Below are positions 55,154-63,925 of a DNA stretch of 64,000 nucleotides, one piece after another. The notes under the pieces were generated by a model. The model was given only the letters and a program-made list of their open reading frames with translations. It did not search any database and had not been told where the DNA came from. Position 1 is the stretch's first letter, and every line of letters starts with the position of its first letter. The DNA lies in NCBI RefSeq assembly GCF_013409645.1, contig NZ_JACCBG010000001.1:310001-374000 (forward strand). Direction: 5' to 3'. This DNA is from Nocardioides panaciterrulae (lineage in GTDB: Bacteria > Actinomycetota > Actinomycetes > Propionibacteriales > Nocardioidaceae). The position numbers and the translations under genes are program-made.

Positions 55154-55193
55154 TGACATCACGATGACGTCATGTCAAGGCATAGTGACGTCA
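55154..55193. promoter_or_regulatory. array of TGACRTCA sites, probable operator of the RHH gene
   Basis: TGACATCA (55154-55161), TGACGTCA (55165-55172) and TGACGTCA (55186-55193) lie 11 and 21 bp apart, one and two helical turns. TTGACA (minus strand, 55178-55173) is embedded as a likely -35. Regularly spaced short palindromes are the usual target of RHH repressors. Confidence 0.7.
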
Positions 55194-55295
55194 GGTTTGG
55201 TGTCATGGGCGCGCGGGTAGGCGCTCCGAAGGCTGCCACCGGGTCCCGCGGTGGGTCCTCGGTGACGGCGGCCCCCTCGAGACGGAAGGCAGCTC

Positions 55296-57044
55296 ATGGC
55301 TGACTCGGGCATCACGGTCCTCGCGAGCGGCACGCTCATCCAGGCGAGTGCCGTGGACTACCTCATGCTGATCATCTACTTCGGCTTCGTCGTCGGCATC
55401 GGCCTGATGGCCGGCCGCCAGGTCTCGGAGTCGCTGGACTTCTTCCTGTCGGGCCGGGCGATGCCCGCCTGGGTCACGGGCCTGGCGTTCATCTCCGCCA
55501 ACCTCGGTGCGGTCGAGATCATGGGCATGTCCGCCTCGGGTGCCCAGTTCGGCATGCCGACCGTCCACTACTTCTGGATCGGCGCGATCCCCGCGATGCT
55601 GTTCCTCGGCGTCGTGATGATGCCGTTCTACTACGGGTCGAAGGTGCGCTCGGTGCCGGAGTTCATGGCCCGCCGCTTCGGTCCCGGCGCGCACCTGGTC
55701 AACTCGATCTCGTTCGCGGTGGCCCAGCTGCTGATCGCGGGCATCAACCTCTACCTGCTCGGCAGCATCGTGCACGCGCTCCTCGGTTGGCCGCTGTGGC
55801 TGGCGCTGATCGTGGCGGCCGCCGTCGTGTTGTCGTACATCACCCTGGGCGGCCTGAAGGCCGCGATCTACAACGAGGTGCTGCAGTTCTTCGTGATCGT
55901 GGCCGCGCTGCTGCCGCTCACCCTGCTCGGGCTGCACAAGGTGGGTGGCTGGAGCGGCCTGAAGCAGCAGATCACCGAGGCGGCCGGCAAGGGCGGCGCG
56001 CCGTCCGCGGCCGAACAGCTCAACTCCTGGCCCGGCTCGGCGCTGTCCGGCTTCGACTCCTCGGTGCTCTCGGTCATCGGCATCGTCTTCGGTCTGGGCT
56101 TCGTGCTGTCCTTCGGCTACTGGACCACCAACTTCGTCGAGGTCCAGCGGGCGATGGCGTCGAACTCGATCTCCGCGGCGCGCAAGACGCCGATCATCGG
56201 CGCCTTCCCGAAGATGTTCATCCCGTTCATCACGATCCTGCCCGGCATGCTGGCCGCGGTCCTCGTCCACGAGATCGCCAAGATCAAGGCCGGGGGCACG
56301 GTCCCGGGCGGGTCCTCGGGCCACGGGGTTACCTACAACGACTCGTTGCTGCTGCTGATGCGCGACCTGCTGCCGAACGGCCTGCTGGGGCTGGCCATCG
56401 CCGGCCTGCTGGCCGCGTTCATGGCCGGCATGGCCGCCAACATCTCGGCGTTCAACACGGTCCTCAGCTACGACCTGTGGGGCGACTACCTGGTCAAGGG
56501 CCGCGACGACGCCTACTACCTGCGGGTCGGCCGCTGGGCGACGGTGGGCGCCACGATCATCGCGGTCTTCACCGCGGGCCTGGCCAGCAACTTCAGCAAC
56601 ATCATGAACTACCTGCAGACGCTGTTCGGCTTCTTCAACGCCCCGCTCTTCGCCACCTTCATCCTCGGCATGTTCTGGAAGCGGATGTCGCCGACCGCCG
56701 GCTGGGTCGGCCTGGTGTCCGGCACGCTGTCGGCGATCGTCGTCGCGTTCCTCAGCGAGAACGCCTTCGGCTCCCTGAGCATCGGCGTGATCCCGGTCGG
56801 GGGTCAGGGCGCGGCGTTCCTCGCGGCCGGTGTCGCGTTCGTCGTGGACGTGCTGCTGAGCGTCGCGGTGTCGCTGGTGACCGAGCCGAAGCCGGTCTCG
56901 GAGCTGCGCGGGCTCGTCTACTCCGAGACCCCCAAGAAGGACCTGGTGGACGAGCACGAGGCGGGCTACCCGTGGTACCGCCGGACCCTGCCCCTGGCCG
57001 GCGTGGCACTGGTCATGGTCATCGCCCTGAACGCTGCCTTCTGA
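55296..57044 (+). CDS. sodium:solute symporter family transporter
   Basis: A 582-residue SSS-family transporter with about 14 membrane helices. Typical segments are VDYLMLIIYFGFVVGIGLMA, SLDFFLSGRAMPAWVTGLAF (about residues 47-66), GGLKAAIYNEVLQFF and FMAGMAANISAFNTVLSYDL. The SGLT-like architecture suggests import of a sugar or carboxylate driven by sodium; the substrate is unknown. ATG 55296 has CGGAAGG 7-13 nt upstream. A small membrane protein follows after 10 bp, an arrangement seen with other SSS transporters. Confidence 0.92.
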   Translation: MADSGITVLASGTLIQASAVDYLMLIIYFGFVVGIGLMAGRQVSESLDFFLSGRAMPAWVTGLAFISANLGAVEIMGMSASGAQFGMPTVHYFWIGAIPAMLFLGVVMMPFYYGSKVRSVPEFMARRFGPGAHLVNSISFAVAQLLIAGINLYLLGSIVHALLGWPLWLALIVAAAVVLSYITLGGLKAAIYNEVLQFFVIVAALLPLTLLGLHKVGGWSGLKQQITEAAGKGGAPSAAEQLNSWPGSALSGFDSSVLSVIGIVFGLGFVLSFGYWTTNFVEVQRAMASNSISAARKTPIIGAFPKMFIPFITILPGMLAAVLVHEIAKIKAGGTVPGGSSGHGVTYNDSLLLLMRDLLPNGLLGLAIAGLLAAFMAGMAANISAFNTVLSYDLWGDYLVKGRDDAYYLRVGRWATVGATIIAVFTAGLASNFSNIMNYLQTLFGFFNAPLFATFILGMFWKRMSPTAGWVGLVSGTLSAIVVAFLSENAFGSLSIGVIPVGGQGAAFLAAGVAFVVDVLLSVAVSLVTEPKPVSELRGLVYSETPKKDLVDEHEAGYPWYRRTLPLAGVALVMVIALNAAF

Positions 57045-57054
57045 GGAGGACGAC

Positions 57055-57369
57055 ATGTCGACCAGCAACCCCACCAGCAACTCGACCGGCAGCCCGCGCC
57101 AGCACACCGCCGGGCTCCTGGACATCCGCAACATCATCGGCGGCCTGCTCGGGATCTACGGTGTGATCCTGGTGCTCATGGGCATCTTCGCCGACCCCCA
57201 GGAGGGCAAGACCGGCGGCGTCAACGCCAACCTGTGGGCCGGGATCGCGCTCCTCGTCGTCTCGGCGATCTTCATCGCCTGGGCGAAGCTGCGTCCGGTC
57301 GAGGTGCCCGAGGACGCCGCCGCCTCTGCCGAGCCGGGCGAGGCGCCCGCGCACATGGACGCCCGCTGA
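57055..57369 (+). CDS. small membrane protein, putative partner of the symporter
   Basis: A 104-residue protein with two membrane helices (about residues 28-46 and 60-79) and hydrophilic ends, starting MSTSNPTSNSTGSPRQHTAG. ATG 57055 has GAGGAGG 4-10 nt upstream and follows the symporter after 10 bp, so the two are surely co-transcribed. The family is not recognised; it may be an accessory subunit or stabiliser. Confidence 0.75.
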   Translation: MSTSNPTSNSTGSPRQHTAGLLDIRNIIGGLLGIYGVILVLMGIFADPQEGKTGGVNANLWAGIALLVVSAIFIAWAKLRPVEVPEDAAASAEPGEAPAHMDAR

Positions 57370-57417
57370 CCGCTGCCGGCGCCCGGGCCCGCCCGGACGC
57401 CGGCCGACGCGCCACGG

Positions 57418-57462
57418 TTCGTGGCGGATCTGTCCTACGTGGTGCGACGGATCCGCCACGAA
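57418..57462 (+). terminator. hairpin downstream of the symporter operon
   Basis: TTCGTGGCGGATC (57418-57430) and GATCCGCCACGAA (57450-57462) are perfect 13-bp inverted repeats with a 19-nt spacer that adds a GTC/GAC pair. It lies 49 bp after the small membrane protein stop. The long loop is unusual for a terminator, so a dispersed palindromic element is an alternative. Confidence 0.6.
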
Positions 57463-57511
57463 TGCATTTCGGGGTCTCCGCCGGCTCATCGCCGACCTGG
57501 ACGAGACGAAG

Positions 57512-57556
57512 AACGCGGTGGCCGCGACGCACCAGGTGCGTCGAGGCCACCGCGTT
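57512..57556 (-). terminator. hairpin terminator of the etfD-like gene
   Basis: Arms AACGCGGTGGCC (57512-57523) and GGCCACCGCGTT (57545-57556) are perfect, and GACGCACC/GGTGCGTC (57526-57533/57535-57542) extend the stem inside. It lies 40 bp downstream of the etfD-like stop on the minus strand. Confidence 0.7.
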
Positions 57557-57596
57557 GTCTGCGGACCGGGTCAGCTGACCGGTCAGATGACCCCGG

Positions 57597-60500
57597 TCAG
57601 AGGTCGAACAGCGACCCTGACTCGTTGATGTCCACGTCGGTCTTCGGCTGATGGGCCTGGCCGTTGGACCGCGGGGCCGGCTTGGGCTCCTCCTCGGGCT
57701 CGGCGGACTCCGTCGACTCGGCCGGGTGCTCGGTCTCGGCCCCGGTGTCGGCCTCGGCCTCCGCCCCGGTGTCGGCCTCGGTCTCCGCCCCGGTCTCGGC
57801 CTGGGCGTCGGCGCGGTGCTCCGAGGCGCTGCCGGCCGCAGCCGTGGCGGCCGCGCTGAGCGCTGCCCCGCCGACCGCACCGTCATCAGACCCGCCATCC
57901 GAACCGGCGTCCGGGTGGGCGCGGTCGGCGTCGGCCGCCCTGTCGGCCGCCTCGGGGGCGGGCTCGGGGGCGGAAGCGGCCTCGGGCTGCGGTTCCGGCG
58001 CGGCCGAGGGAGCGACCGCCTCGGGCGCGGCGATGTCGAAGAGCGAGCCGCCCTCCGGGATGCCGCTGGACGGAGCCGGCGCACCGGCGGCCGGACCGGT
58101 CGTGGCCGGTTCGGCCTCGTCGGTCGGCACCCCGTCGGTCGACTCGGTCTCGGGCTTCGCGGACTGGACCGGCTCGGTCTCGCCGGCCTCGGTCGGCTCG
58201 GGCTCGGCGGCACCGCTGTCCCTTGCCGGCTCGGGAGCGGTGGTCTCGACCGGCTCGGGAGCGACGATGTCGAACAGGGAGCCCTCCGCGGGGATCTCCG
58301 CGGCCGGGACCTCCGGCTGCGTCGACGCCTCGGGCTCCGGCTTCGTGCTGGACTCCGGCTCGGCCCGGTCCTCCGGCTCGGCCCGGTCCTCCGGCTCGGC
58401 CGCGGGCTCCGGCTCGGCCGCGGGCTCCGGCTCCGTCGCGGCCTCCGGCTCCGGCGCCTCGAGGTCGAAGAGCGACCCGCCGGTTCCGAGCTCGGTGCTC
58501 GGCGCGGCGGGCTCGAGCTCGGGCTCGGCCGCCTGCGCGGCCTGGTCGGCGACGTCCTCGGCGGGCTCGGCCGGGGCGGGAGCCGCCGCCGGCTGCTCGG
58601 CCACCGGCTCGTCCCCGCCGAGGTCGAAGAGCGACCCGCCGGTCCCGAGCTCGGTGTCCGGCGCGGCGGGCTCGGCGGTCGTCTCCGCCTCCGGCACGGC
58701 CGGAGCGGGCGTCTCGGCGTGCTGCTCGGCCTCCGGCTCGTCGCCCCCGAGGTCGAAGAGCGAGCCGCCCGACGACGCGGGCTCGGCGGCCCTGGCCTCC
58801 TCCTGGACCGACGCGGAGGGCGCGGCGGTGGCGGCCGGCTCCTCCTTCGCCTCCGGCTCGTCGAACAGCGACGACCCGCCGGACGCCTTGGCCGCCGGCC
58901 CGGCGTCCTCGGTGGCGGTGACGGTGTCCTCGGTCAGGGTCTCGTCGCCGGCCTCCGGCTCGGCCTTGGTCGCGGGGTCGGCCCCGGCCCCCGCGGGGGC
59001 AGGGGAAGCCGCGGCAGGAGAAGCCGCGGCAGGAGAAGCCGCGGCCGCGGCGCCGGCGCCCGGCTGCAGCTTGGTGGCGGACTCGCCCTTCACCGAGGCG
59101 AGCAGCATCTGCGCGACGTCGAGGACCTCGACCTCCTCGCGAGCCTCGCCCTTGGCCTGCTGGGCGGTCAGGCCGTCGGACAGCATCACCCGGCAGAACG
59201 GGCAGCCCACCGCGATCTGGTCGGCACCGGTTCCGACCGCCTCCACGGTCCGGTTGACGTTGATCCGCTCACCGAGGTTCTCCTCCATCCACATCCGGGC
59301 GCCGCCGGCGCCGCAGCAGAAGGACCGCTCGGAGTTGCGCTCCATCTCGCGGTACTCCGCGCCGGGCAGCACCTGCAGCAGCTCGCGCGGCGGGCTGTAG
59401 ACGCCGTTGTGGCGGCCGATGTAGCAGGGGTCGTGGTAGGTGATCGAGCGCCTGTGCGCGCCGGCGCCGTCCTGGACCGGCGTCAGCCGGCCCTCGCGCA
59501 CCAGCCGGTTCAGCAGCTGGGTGTGGTGCACGACCTCCAGCTCGATGCCGAACTCCTGGTACTCGTTCTTGAGCGTGTTGAAGCAGTGGGCGCAGGTGGA
59601 GACCACCTTCTTGACCTTCGCCTGCTTCAGCGTCTCCACGTTCTGCTGGGCCAGGCCCTGGAACACGAACTCGTTGCCGGCGCGGCGGGCCGGGTCGCCC
59701 GTGCAGGTCTCCCCGTTGCCGAGCACCCCGAAGCTGACGTCGGCCATGTGCAGCAGCTCGGCCACCGCCCGGGTGGTCTTCTTCGCCCGGTCCTCGTAGG
59801 CGCCCGCGCAGCCGACCCAGAACAGCCACTCGACCTCGTCGAGGGACTCGATGCTCTCGCCGACGACCTTGACCTCGAAGTCCAGCCCCTTGGCCCAGTC
59901 CATGCGCGCCTTCGGCGACATGTTCCACGGGTTGCCCTTGTTCTCCAGGCCCTTGAAGAGCCCGTTCAGCTCGGCGGGGAAGTTCGACTCCACCAGCACC
60001 TGGTAGCGGCGCATGTCGACGATGTGGTCGACGTGCTCGATGTCGACGGGGCACTGCTGGACGCAGGCGCCGCAGGAGGTGCACGACCACAGCACGTCGG
60101 GGTCGATCACCGCCGCGCCGGAGTCGGGCATGTAGAACCAGTCGTCGCCGGTCTCGCCGACCAGCGGGCGCTCGGCCTCCTTCGTCAACGTGTCGCTGCC
60201 CTCGAGCAGCGCGGCGCGCTCGCCCTCGGGCGCCTGGAGGTACGGCGCCTTGGCGTAGGCGTGGTCGCGCAGCGCGGTGATCAGCAGCTTGGGCGACAGC
60301 GGCTTGTCGGTGTTCCACGCCGGGCACTGGGACTGGCAGCGGCCGCACTCGGTGCAGGTCGTGAAGTCGAGGAGGCCCTTCCAGCTGAAGTCCTCGATCG
60401 AGCCGACGCCGAGCTTCGCGTCCTCGTCGAGGTCGTCGATGTCGTCGAGCGTGATCGGCCTACCGGCCGAGGTGAGCGGCTTGACCGCGCCGAGCGCGGT

Positions 60501-61274
60501 GCGGGCGGGGTCCCGCTTGAACCAGATGTTGAAGAACGCCGTGAACCGGTGCCAGGCGGTGCCCATGTTCAGGTTCAGCGAGATCGTGATCATCCACGCG
60601 AACGAGATGACGATCTTGAGCATCGCGACCAGGTAGACGAGGTTCTCCAGGGTGCCGGTCGACATCCCGGAGAAGGCCTCGCCGAGCCACCCGGTCAGCG
60701 GGAAGTGGAACGCCGAGGCCTCGTCGGGGTTCGCGCCGCGGGCCGCCAGGGCGTACTCCAGGCCGCGCAGCAGCACGATGCAGATGCCGACGCCGAGGAT
60801 CACGCCCTCGACGAAGTAGCCCCACCACATCGTCGAGCCGAAGAACCGCCCGCGGGTGCCGCGGACCCGCTCGCTGGGGCGGGTGGCGCGGTAGGCGATG
60901 AAGCCGATGATCGCCACCAGCATCACCGCGGTGAACAGTTCCGAGACCCACTCGAAGAGGAAGAACCGCCCGATCAGCGGCAGCGCGAAGTGCGGGTCGA
61001 AGAGCTGCCCGAACGCCGTCAGCAGCGTGAAGAAGAGCAGCCCGAAGCCGATGAAGACGAACCAGTGCGCCGCCCCGACGAGCGTCCACTGGAGCATCCG
61101 GGTGTGCCCCAGCGTCTCCTTGAGCATCGTGGCCGTCCGGGCGCCCGGCTGGTCGGTACGCCCGGCCGGCTGTCCGATCCGGATCACCCCGAGCATCCCG
61201 CGGATCGCCCTGACGAACAGGGCGATGCCGACCGCGGTGATGGCCAGCGAGACAACGATGGCGAAGATCTGCAT
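57597..61274 (-). CDS. EtfD-like membrane Fe-S oxidoreductase with long repetitive C-terminal tail
   Basis: A 1225-residue protein of the EtfD (FadF, Rv0338c-like) type, which takes electrons from ETF, reduced by acyl-CoA dehydrogenases, to the membrane. About six N-terminal helices (residues 1-235) are followed by two 4Fe-4S motifs, CTECGRCQSQCP (about 306) and CTSCGACVQQCP (about 398), and then two CCG heterodisulfide-reductase-type domains (CAHCFNTLKNEYQ, CCGAGGARMWME, CPFCRVM). From about residue 735 there is a 490-residue Ala/Pro/Glu-rich tail with seven SLFD motifs, the last five residues being SLFDL. ATG 61274 is the start. Mycobacterial EtfD is about 880 residues, so the tail accounts for the extra length. 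Confidence 0.9.
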   Translation of the reverse strand: MQIFAIVVSLAITAVGIALFVRAIRGMLGVIRIGQPAGRTDQPGARTATMLKETLGHTRMLQWTLVGAAHWFVFIGFGLLFFTLLTAFGQLFDPHFALPLIGRFFLFEWVSELFTAVMLVAIIGFIAYRATRPSERVRGTRGRFFGSTMWWGYFVEGVILGVGICIVLLRGLEYALAARGANPDEASAFHFPLTGWLGEAFSGMSTGTLENLVYLVAMLKIVISFAWMITISLNLNMGTAWHRFTAFFNIWFKRDPARTALGAVKPLTSAGRPITLDDIDDLDEDAKLGVGSIEDFSWKGLLDFTTCTECGRCQSQCPAWNTDKPLSPKLLITALRDHAYAKAPYLQAPEGERAALLEGSDTLTKEAERPLVGETGDDWFYMPDSGAAVIDPDVLWSCTSCGACVQQCPVDIEHVDHIVDMRRYQVLVESNFPAELNGLFKGLENKGNPWNMSPKARMDWAKGLDFEVKVVGESIESLDEVEWLFWVGCAGAYEDRAKKTTRAVAELLHMADVSFGVLGNGETCTGDPARRAGNEFVFQGLAQQNVETLKQAKVKKVVSTCAHCFNTLKNEYQEFGIELEVVHHTQLLNRLVREGRLTPVQDGAGAHRRSITYHDPCYIGRHNGVYSPPRELLQVLPGAEYREMERNSERSFCCGAGGARMWMEENLGERINVNRTVEAVGTGADQIAVGCPFCRVMLSDGLTAQQAKGEAREEVEVLDVAQMLLASVKGESATKLQPGAGAAAAASPAAASPAAASPAPAGAGADPATKAEPEAGDETLTEDTVTATEDAGPAAKASGGSSLFDEPEAKEEPAATAAPSASVQEEARAAEPASSGGSLFDLGGDEPEAEQHAETPAPAVPEAETTAEPAAPDTELGTGGSLFDLGGDEPVAEQPAAAPAPAEPAEDVADQAAQAAEPELEPAAPSTELGTGGSLFDLEAPEPEAATEPEPAAEPEPAAEPEDRAEPEDRAEPESSTKPEPEASTQPEVPAAEIPAEGSLFDIVAPEPVETTAPEPARDSGAAEPEPTEAGETEPVQSAKPETESTDGVPTDEAEPATTGPAAGAPAPSSGIPEGGSLFDIAAPEAVAPSAAPEPQPEAASAPEPAPEAADRAADADRAHPDAGSDGGSDDGAVGGAALSAAATAAAGSASEHRADAQAETGAETEADTGAEAEADTGAETEHPAESTESAEPEEEPKPAPRSNGQAHQPKTDVDINESGSLFDL

Positions 61275-61381
61275 CCGGTGAGGCTCCTCGTCGAGGTGGT
61301 GCTCGTCGTGAGTGCTGACGGCGTCGCGAGCCTAGGGCCGGCGCCGCGCGCGCGTCAGTCCCCCGGTGGGGTGACATGGAT

Positions 61382-61397
61382 CCTACCGTCCGGTAAC
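61382..61397 (-). promoter_or_regulatory. putative fatty-acid-regulon operator upstream of the etfD-like gene
   Basis: GTTACCGGACGGTAGG (minus strand), 108 bp before the etfD-like ATG, matches 14 of 16 bases of the site upstream of the acyl-CoA dehydrogenase (46335-46350). Confidence 0.6.
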
Positions 61398-61429
61398 TTT
61401 CGTGCGTCCACCCGGCGGCGTCGACCCGG

Positions 61430-63925
61430 TCAGCCGGCCCGTCGTACGCCGGTGACCCGGCCGGCCCGGTCGAAGCCGACCTGCATCCGCACCTCCGGCT
61501 CGGTGCCGGTGCGCGCGCAGAACGTGTAGCTGTCGCCGAGCCGCTCGTAGGGCTGGCCGACGGCCTCCATCACCGCGCGCGTGGACATGCCCGGGTGCAG
61601 CAGGTCGCGGACCCGGGCGACCGGCAGCCGCCGCTCGGGGTTGCGGCAGGAGTCCGGCGCGATGCCCTCGGCCCGCTCCCACATCTGCAGGTAGGCCTCG
61701 GCGCCGCGGGACATGTCGTCGAAGATCGCGTCGCCGTCGCCGGGGTGCTGGGCGTCGGCGACCCTCCGCAGGTCCTGGATCCAGTCGGGGTAGAGGCCGT
61801 ACTGCGCGACGCCGTCGGCGTTGATGTCGTAGACCCGCCGGCCGGCGTGCTGCCGGTGGACCGTGACGCCGCCCAGCCCGGTGAACGGGTAGGTGACCGG
61901 GTTCGGCACGTCGGTGCCGCGCGGGTCGCCCTGGGCGCCCAGCCCGTTCATGTCCGCGCCGTAGCCGAGGCCCCAGTAGTAGCGGCGGTCGGCCCAGCCG
62001 AGGTGCGCGCGCCACTTGTCGACGAAGCCGGTCGAGTCCCCGGCGTACGGCGTGATGAACCCGCCCAGCCGGTAGATCCGTGGGTAGGCGTCCGGGGTGG
62101 CCCAGGAGTGGCTGGAGATCACGCCGGAGTAGTGCATCGCCTCGAGTTGGTCGAGCGAGGCGTTGCGGGCCTCCACACTCATGTGGTCGGGGTCGAAGAT
62201 CATGTGCCGCTTCGCCAGCCCGGTGATCGTGTCCTGGCCGAGCGTGGTCAGGCCGCGGGCGTTGCAGTGGTCCGGCGGCGGGTAGGCCGGCGTGGCGACG
62301 TGCGAGAGGTCGGTCAGCTCCCCGATCGCGCCGAAGAGCGCGTCCTGCTGCTCGGGGGAGATCTCCGGGGCGGCGTACTGGTCCTTGTCGTGGGACTGGC
62401 CGTCGGCGGGCTCGCAGTGCCGCATGTCCCAGTAGGAGCCGGTCTCCTTGAAGTTGGCGTTGTTGACGATCGCGCCGGTCTCGCCGTTGTCGCCGGCGAC
62501 CCCGGCCAGCGCGTTGTCGAACTTGTTGACCAGCTCCATCTGCCGCACGCCCCAGCCGTGCACCCGGTCGAGCTCGCGGTCGATGTGTCGCTGGGTGCAG
62601 ACCCCGGCGGGCCGGTCGCCGGCCGGGCCGGCCTTGAACGTGCACCCGAAGGGCACGCTGGTCTCGATGCCCATGATCACGGCCATCTTCCCGGCGTTGA
62701 TCACCCGGCGGGCCTGGAAGGGGTTCTTCACGATCCGGTAGAAGCCCTGGCCGGGGCCGCCGAACTGGGCGTCGATGTAGTCCTGCATCTGGTACATGTC
62801 GCGCGCCTGGCGGTGCAGCGAGGGCATGTCCTTGCACTCGGCGTACTTCGCGTTCTTGTGCAGCGGGTAGGCCTCGCACAGCTGGTTGTTCTCGACCAGC
62901 AGGTTCACGAAGATCCGCTGCCCGCCGCGCCAGGACCGCTCCAGCCAGCGGTAGTAGGTGCCCTCGTGGGTCAGCGACTCCGGGGCCGGCCAGTCCTTGA
63001 ACGTCGGCCAGCCGACCGGGTCGTGGTGCGGCGAGCCGGACAGGAAGTCCTCCAGCACGCCGCCGAACCCGCCGGTCGCGGTGTGGTCGGGGCAGTCCAC
63101 GAGCGCGTACGGCGCGCCGAAGCGGTGCCAGGGCCGGCCGCAGTGCGCCGAGCCGCCGAGGAACTCGAAGGCCATGCCGTGGGTGTGGGCGTCGACGAAC
63201 CCGCGGACCTCCTGGTACGCCGTGGTCCCGGCGTGGGGGCGTCCGGAGACGTCGATCTGGGCCTCGGGGTAGGCGGTGCAGCCGTGCGTGCGGGTGGGCC
63301 GGAACGCCGTCTGCCCATGGTCGCGCAGCGTGCTGCCTCCGCTGCGGAAGGTGAGGCGCCGCCCGGACCGCCGCGCGGTCCACACCGTGTCGTCGGCCGG
63401 CTGGTCCGGCAGGCCGCGCGGGGACACGAACCGGCGGTCGGCGGTGTAGAGGAGGTACTGCCCCAGGTCGGTCGGCTTGAAGAACAGCGGCCGGCCGCCC
63501 CGCGTCAGCCGGTAGCAGCCGTTCGCCAGCGCGTAGCGGTCCTGCGGGTGCCGCCGGCGGGGCTGCATGACCCGGACGGTCCGGAGGGTCGGGTCCGGCA
63601 GGGTCCGCTCGCCGGCGACGTAGGACGCGCCGGCGGCCTTCTGCGCCTCGGTGGTGGGGTCGGCGGCCCTGGTGTCCCCGGAGCGGGAGAGCGCGTTCTT
63701 GGTGGCCGGGTCGAAGTGGTTGTGCGGCGCGGAGCCCGGGGGGTCGACGTGCGGTCGCGCCTCGAGCCGGGCGGCCTGGCTGGCGTCGTACCGCTTGAGC
63801 AGGTTGCCCTCGCGCCGGCCCCACGACGGGCCGTCGGCCAGCGCGAGTGCGCCGACGACCAGCGTGGCCGCGAGGGCGGCCGAGCCGACCAGCCGGACGA
63901 CGGGACCTCGATTGCGTGGCGACAC
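61430..63925 (-). CDS. secreted amidohydrolase-like (M19/renal-dipeptidase-related) protein
   Basis: An 831-residue exported protein. An N-terminal hydrophobic segment (about residues 9-30, LVGSAALAATLVVGALALAD) serves as signal peptide or anchor. The central region carries amidohydrolase-type metal motifs: VDAHTHGMAFEF, a GIETSVPFGC strand, FDPDHMS and GVISSHSWATPDAYPR. This recalls membrane dipeptidases (M19) and related metal-dependent hydrolases. The protein is much longer than M19 enzymes (~350 residues) because of a ~200-residue N-terminal region and several Cys-rich loops. A C-terminal SmpA-like repeat region (HPGMSTRAVMEAVGQPYERL) may be a separate module. The substrate is unknown. 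GTG 63925 has GGAAGGAG upstream. Confidence 0.72.
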   Translation of the reverse strand: MSPRNRGPVVRLVGSAALAATLVVGALALADGPSWGRREGNLLKRYDASQAARLEARPHVDPPGSAPHNHFDPATKNALSRSGDTRAADPTTEAQKAAGASYVAGERTLPDPTLRTVRVMQPRRRHPQDRYALANGCYRLTRGGRPLFFKPTDLGQYLLYTADRRFVSPRGLPDQPADDTVWTARRSGRRLTFRSGGSTLRDHGQTAFRPTRTHGCTAYPEAQIDVSGRPHAGTTAYQEVRGFVDAHTHGMAFEFLGGSAHCGRPWHRFGAPYALVDCPDHTATGGFGGVLEDFLSGSPHHDPVGWPTFKDWPAPESLTHEGTYYRWLERSWRGGQRIFVNLLVENNQLCEAYPLHKNAKYAECKDMPSLHRQARDMYQMQDYIDAQFGGPGQGFYRIVKNPFQARRVINAGKMAVIMGIETSVPFGCTFKAGPAGDRPAGVCTQRHIDRELDRVHGWGVRQMELVNKFDNALAGVAGDNGETGAIVNNANFKETGSYWDMRHCEPADGQSHDKDQYAAPEISPEQQDALFGAIGELTDLSHVATPAYPPPDHCNARGLTTLGQDTITGLAKRHMIFDPDHMSVEARNASLDQLEAMHYSGVISSHSWATPDAYPRIYRLGGFITPYAGDSTGFVDKWRAHLGWADRRYYWGLGYGADMNGLGAQGDPRGTDVPNPVTYPFTGLGGVTVHRQHAGRRVYDINADGVAQYGLYPDWIQDLRRVADAQHPGDGDAIFDDMSRGAEAYLQMWERAEGIAPDSCRNPERRLPVARVRDLLHPGMSTRAVMEAVGQPYERLGDSYTFCARTGTEPEVRMQVGFDRAGRVTGVRRAG

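Noticed and set aside
55203..57137. 644-residue minus-strand frame antisense to the symporter
   Set aside because: The amino-acid content (His/Asp/Arg/Gln runs) is typical of an antisense shadow in high-GC DNA, with no family motif.
57601..58870. Beta-clamp-binding motifs (QL[SD]LF-like) in the EtfD tail
   Set aside because: The motif lacks the leading QL, and the protein is a membrane electron-transfer enzyme, so replication-clamp binding is unlikely.
57651..61529. 1292-residue open frame on the plus strand
   Set aside because: It is antisense to the etfD-like gene, and its sequence is Gly/Arg/Leu-rich filler typical of third-position GC. No domain is recognisable.
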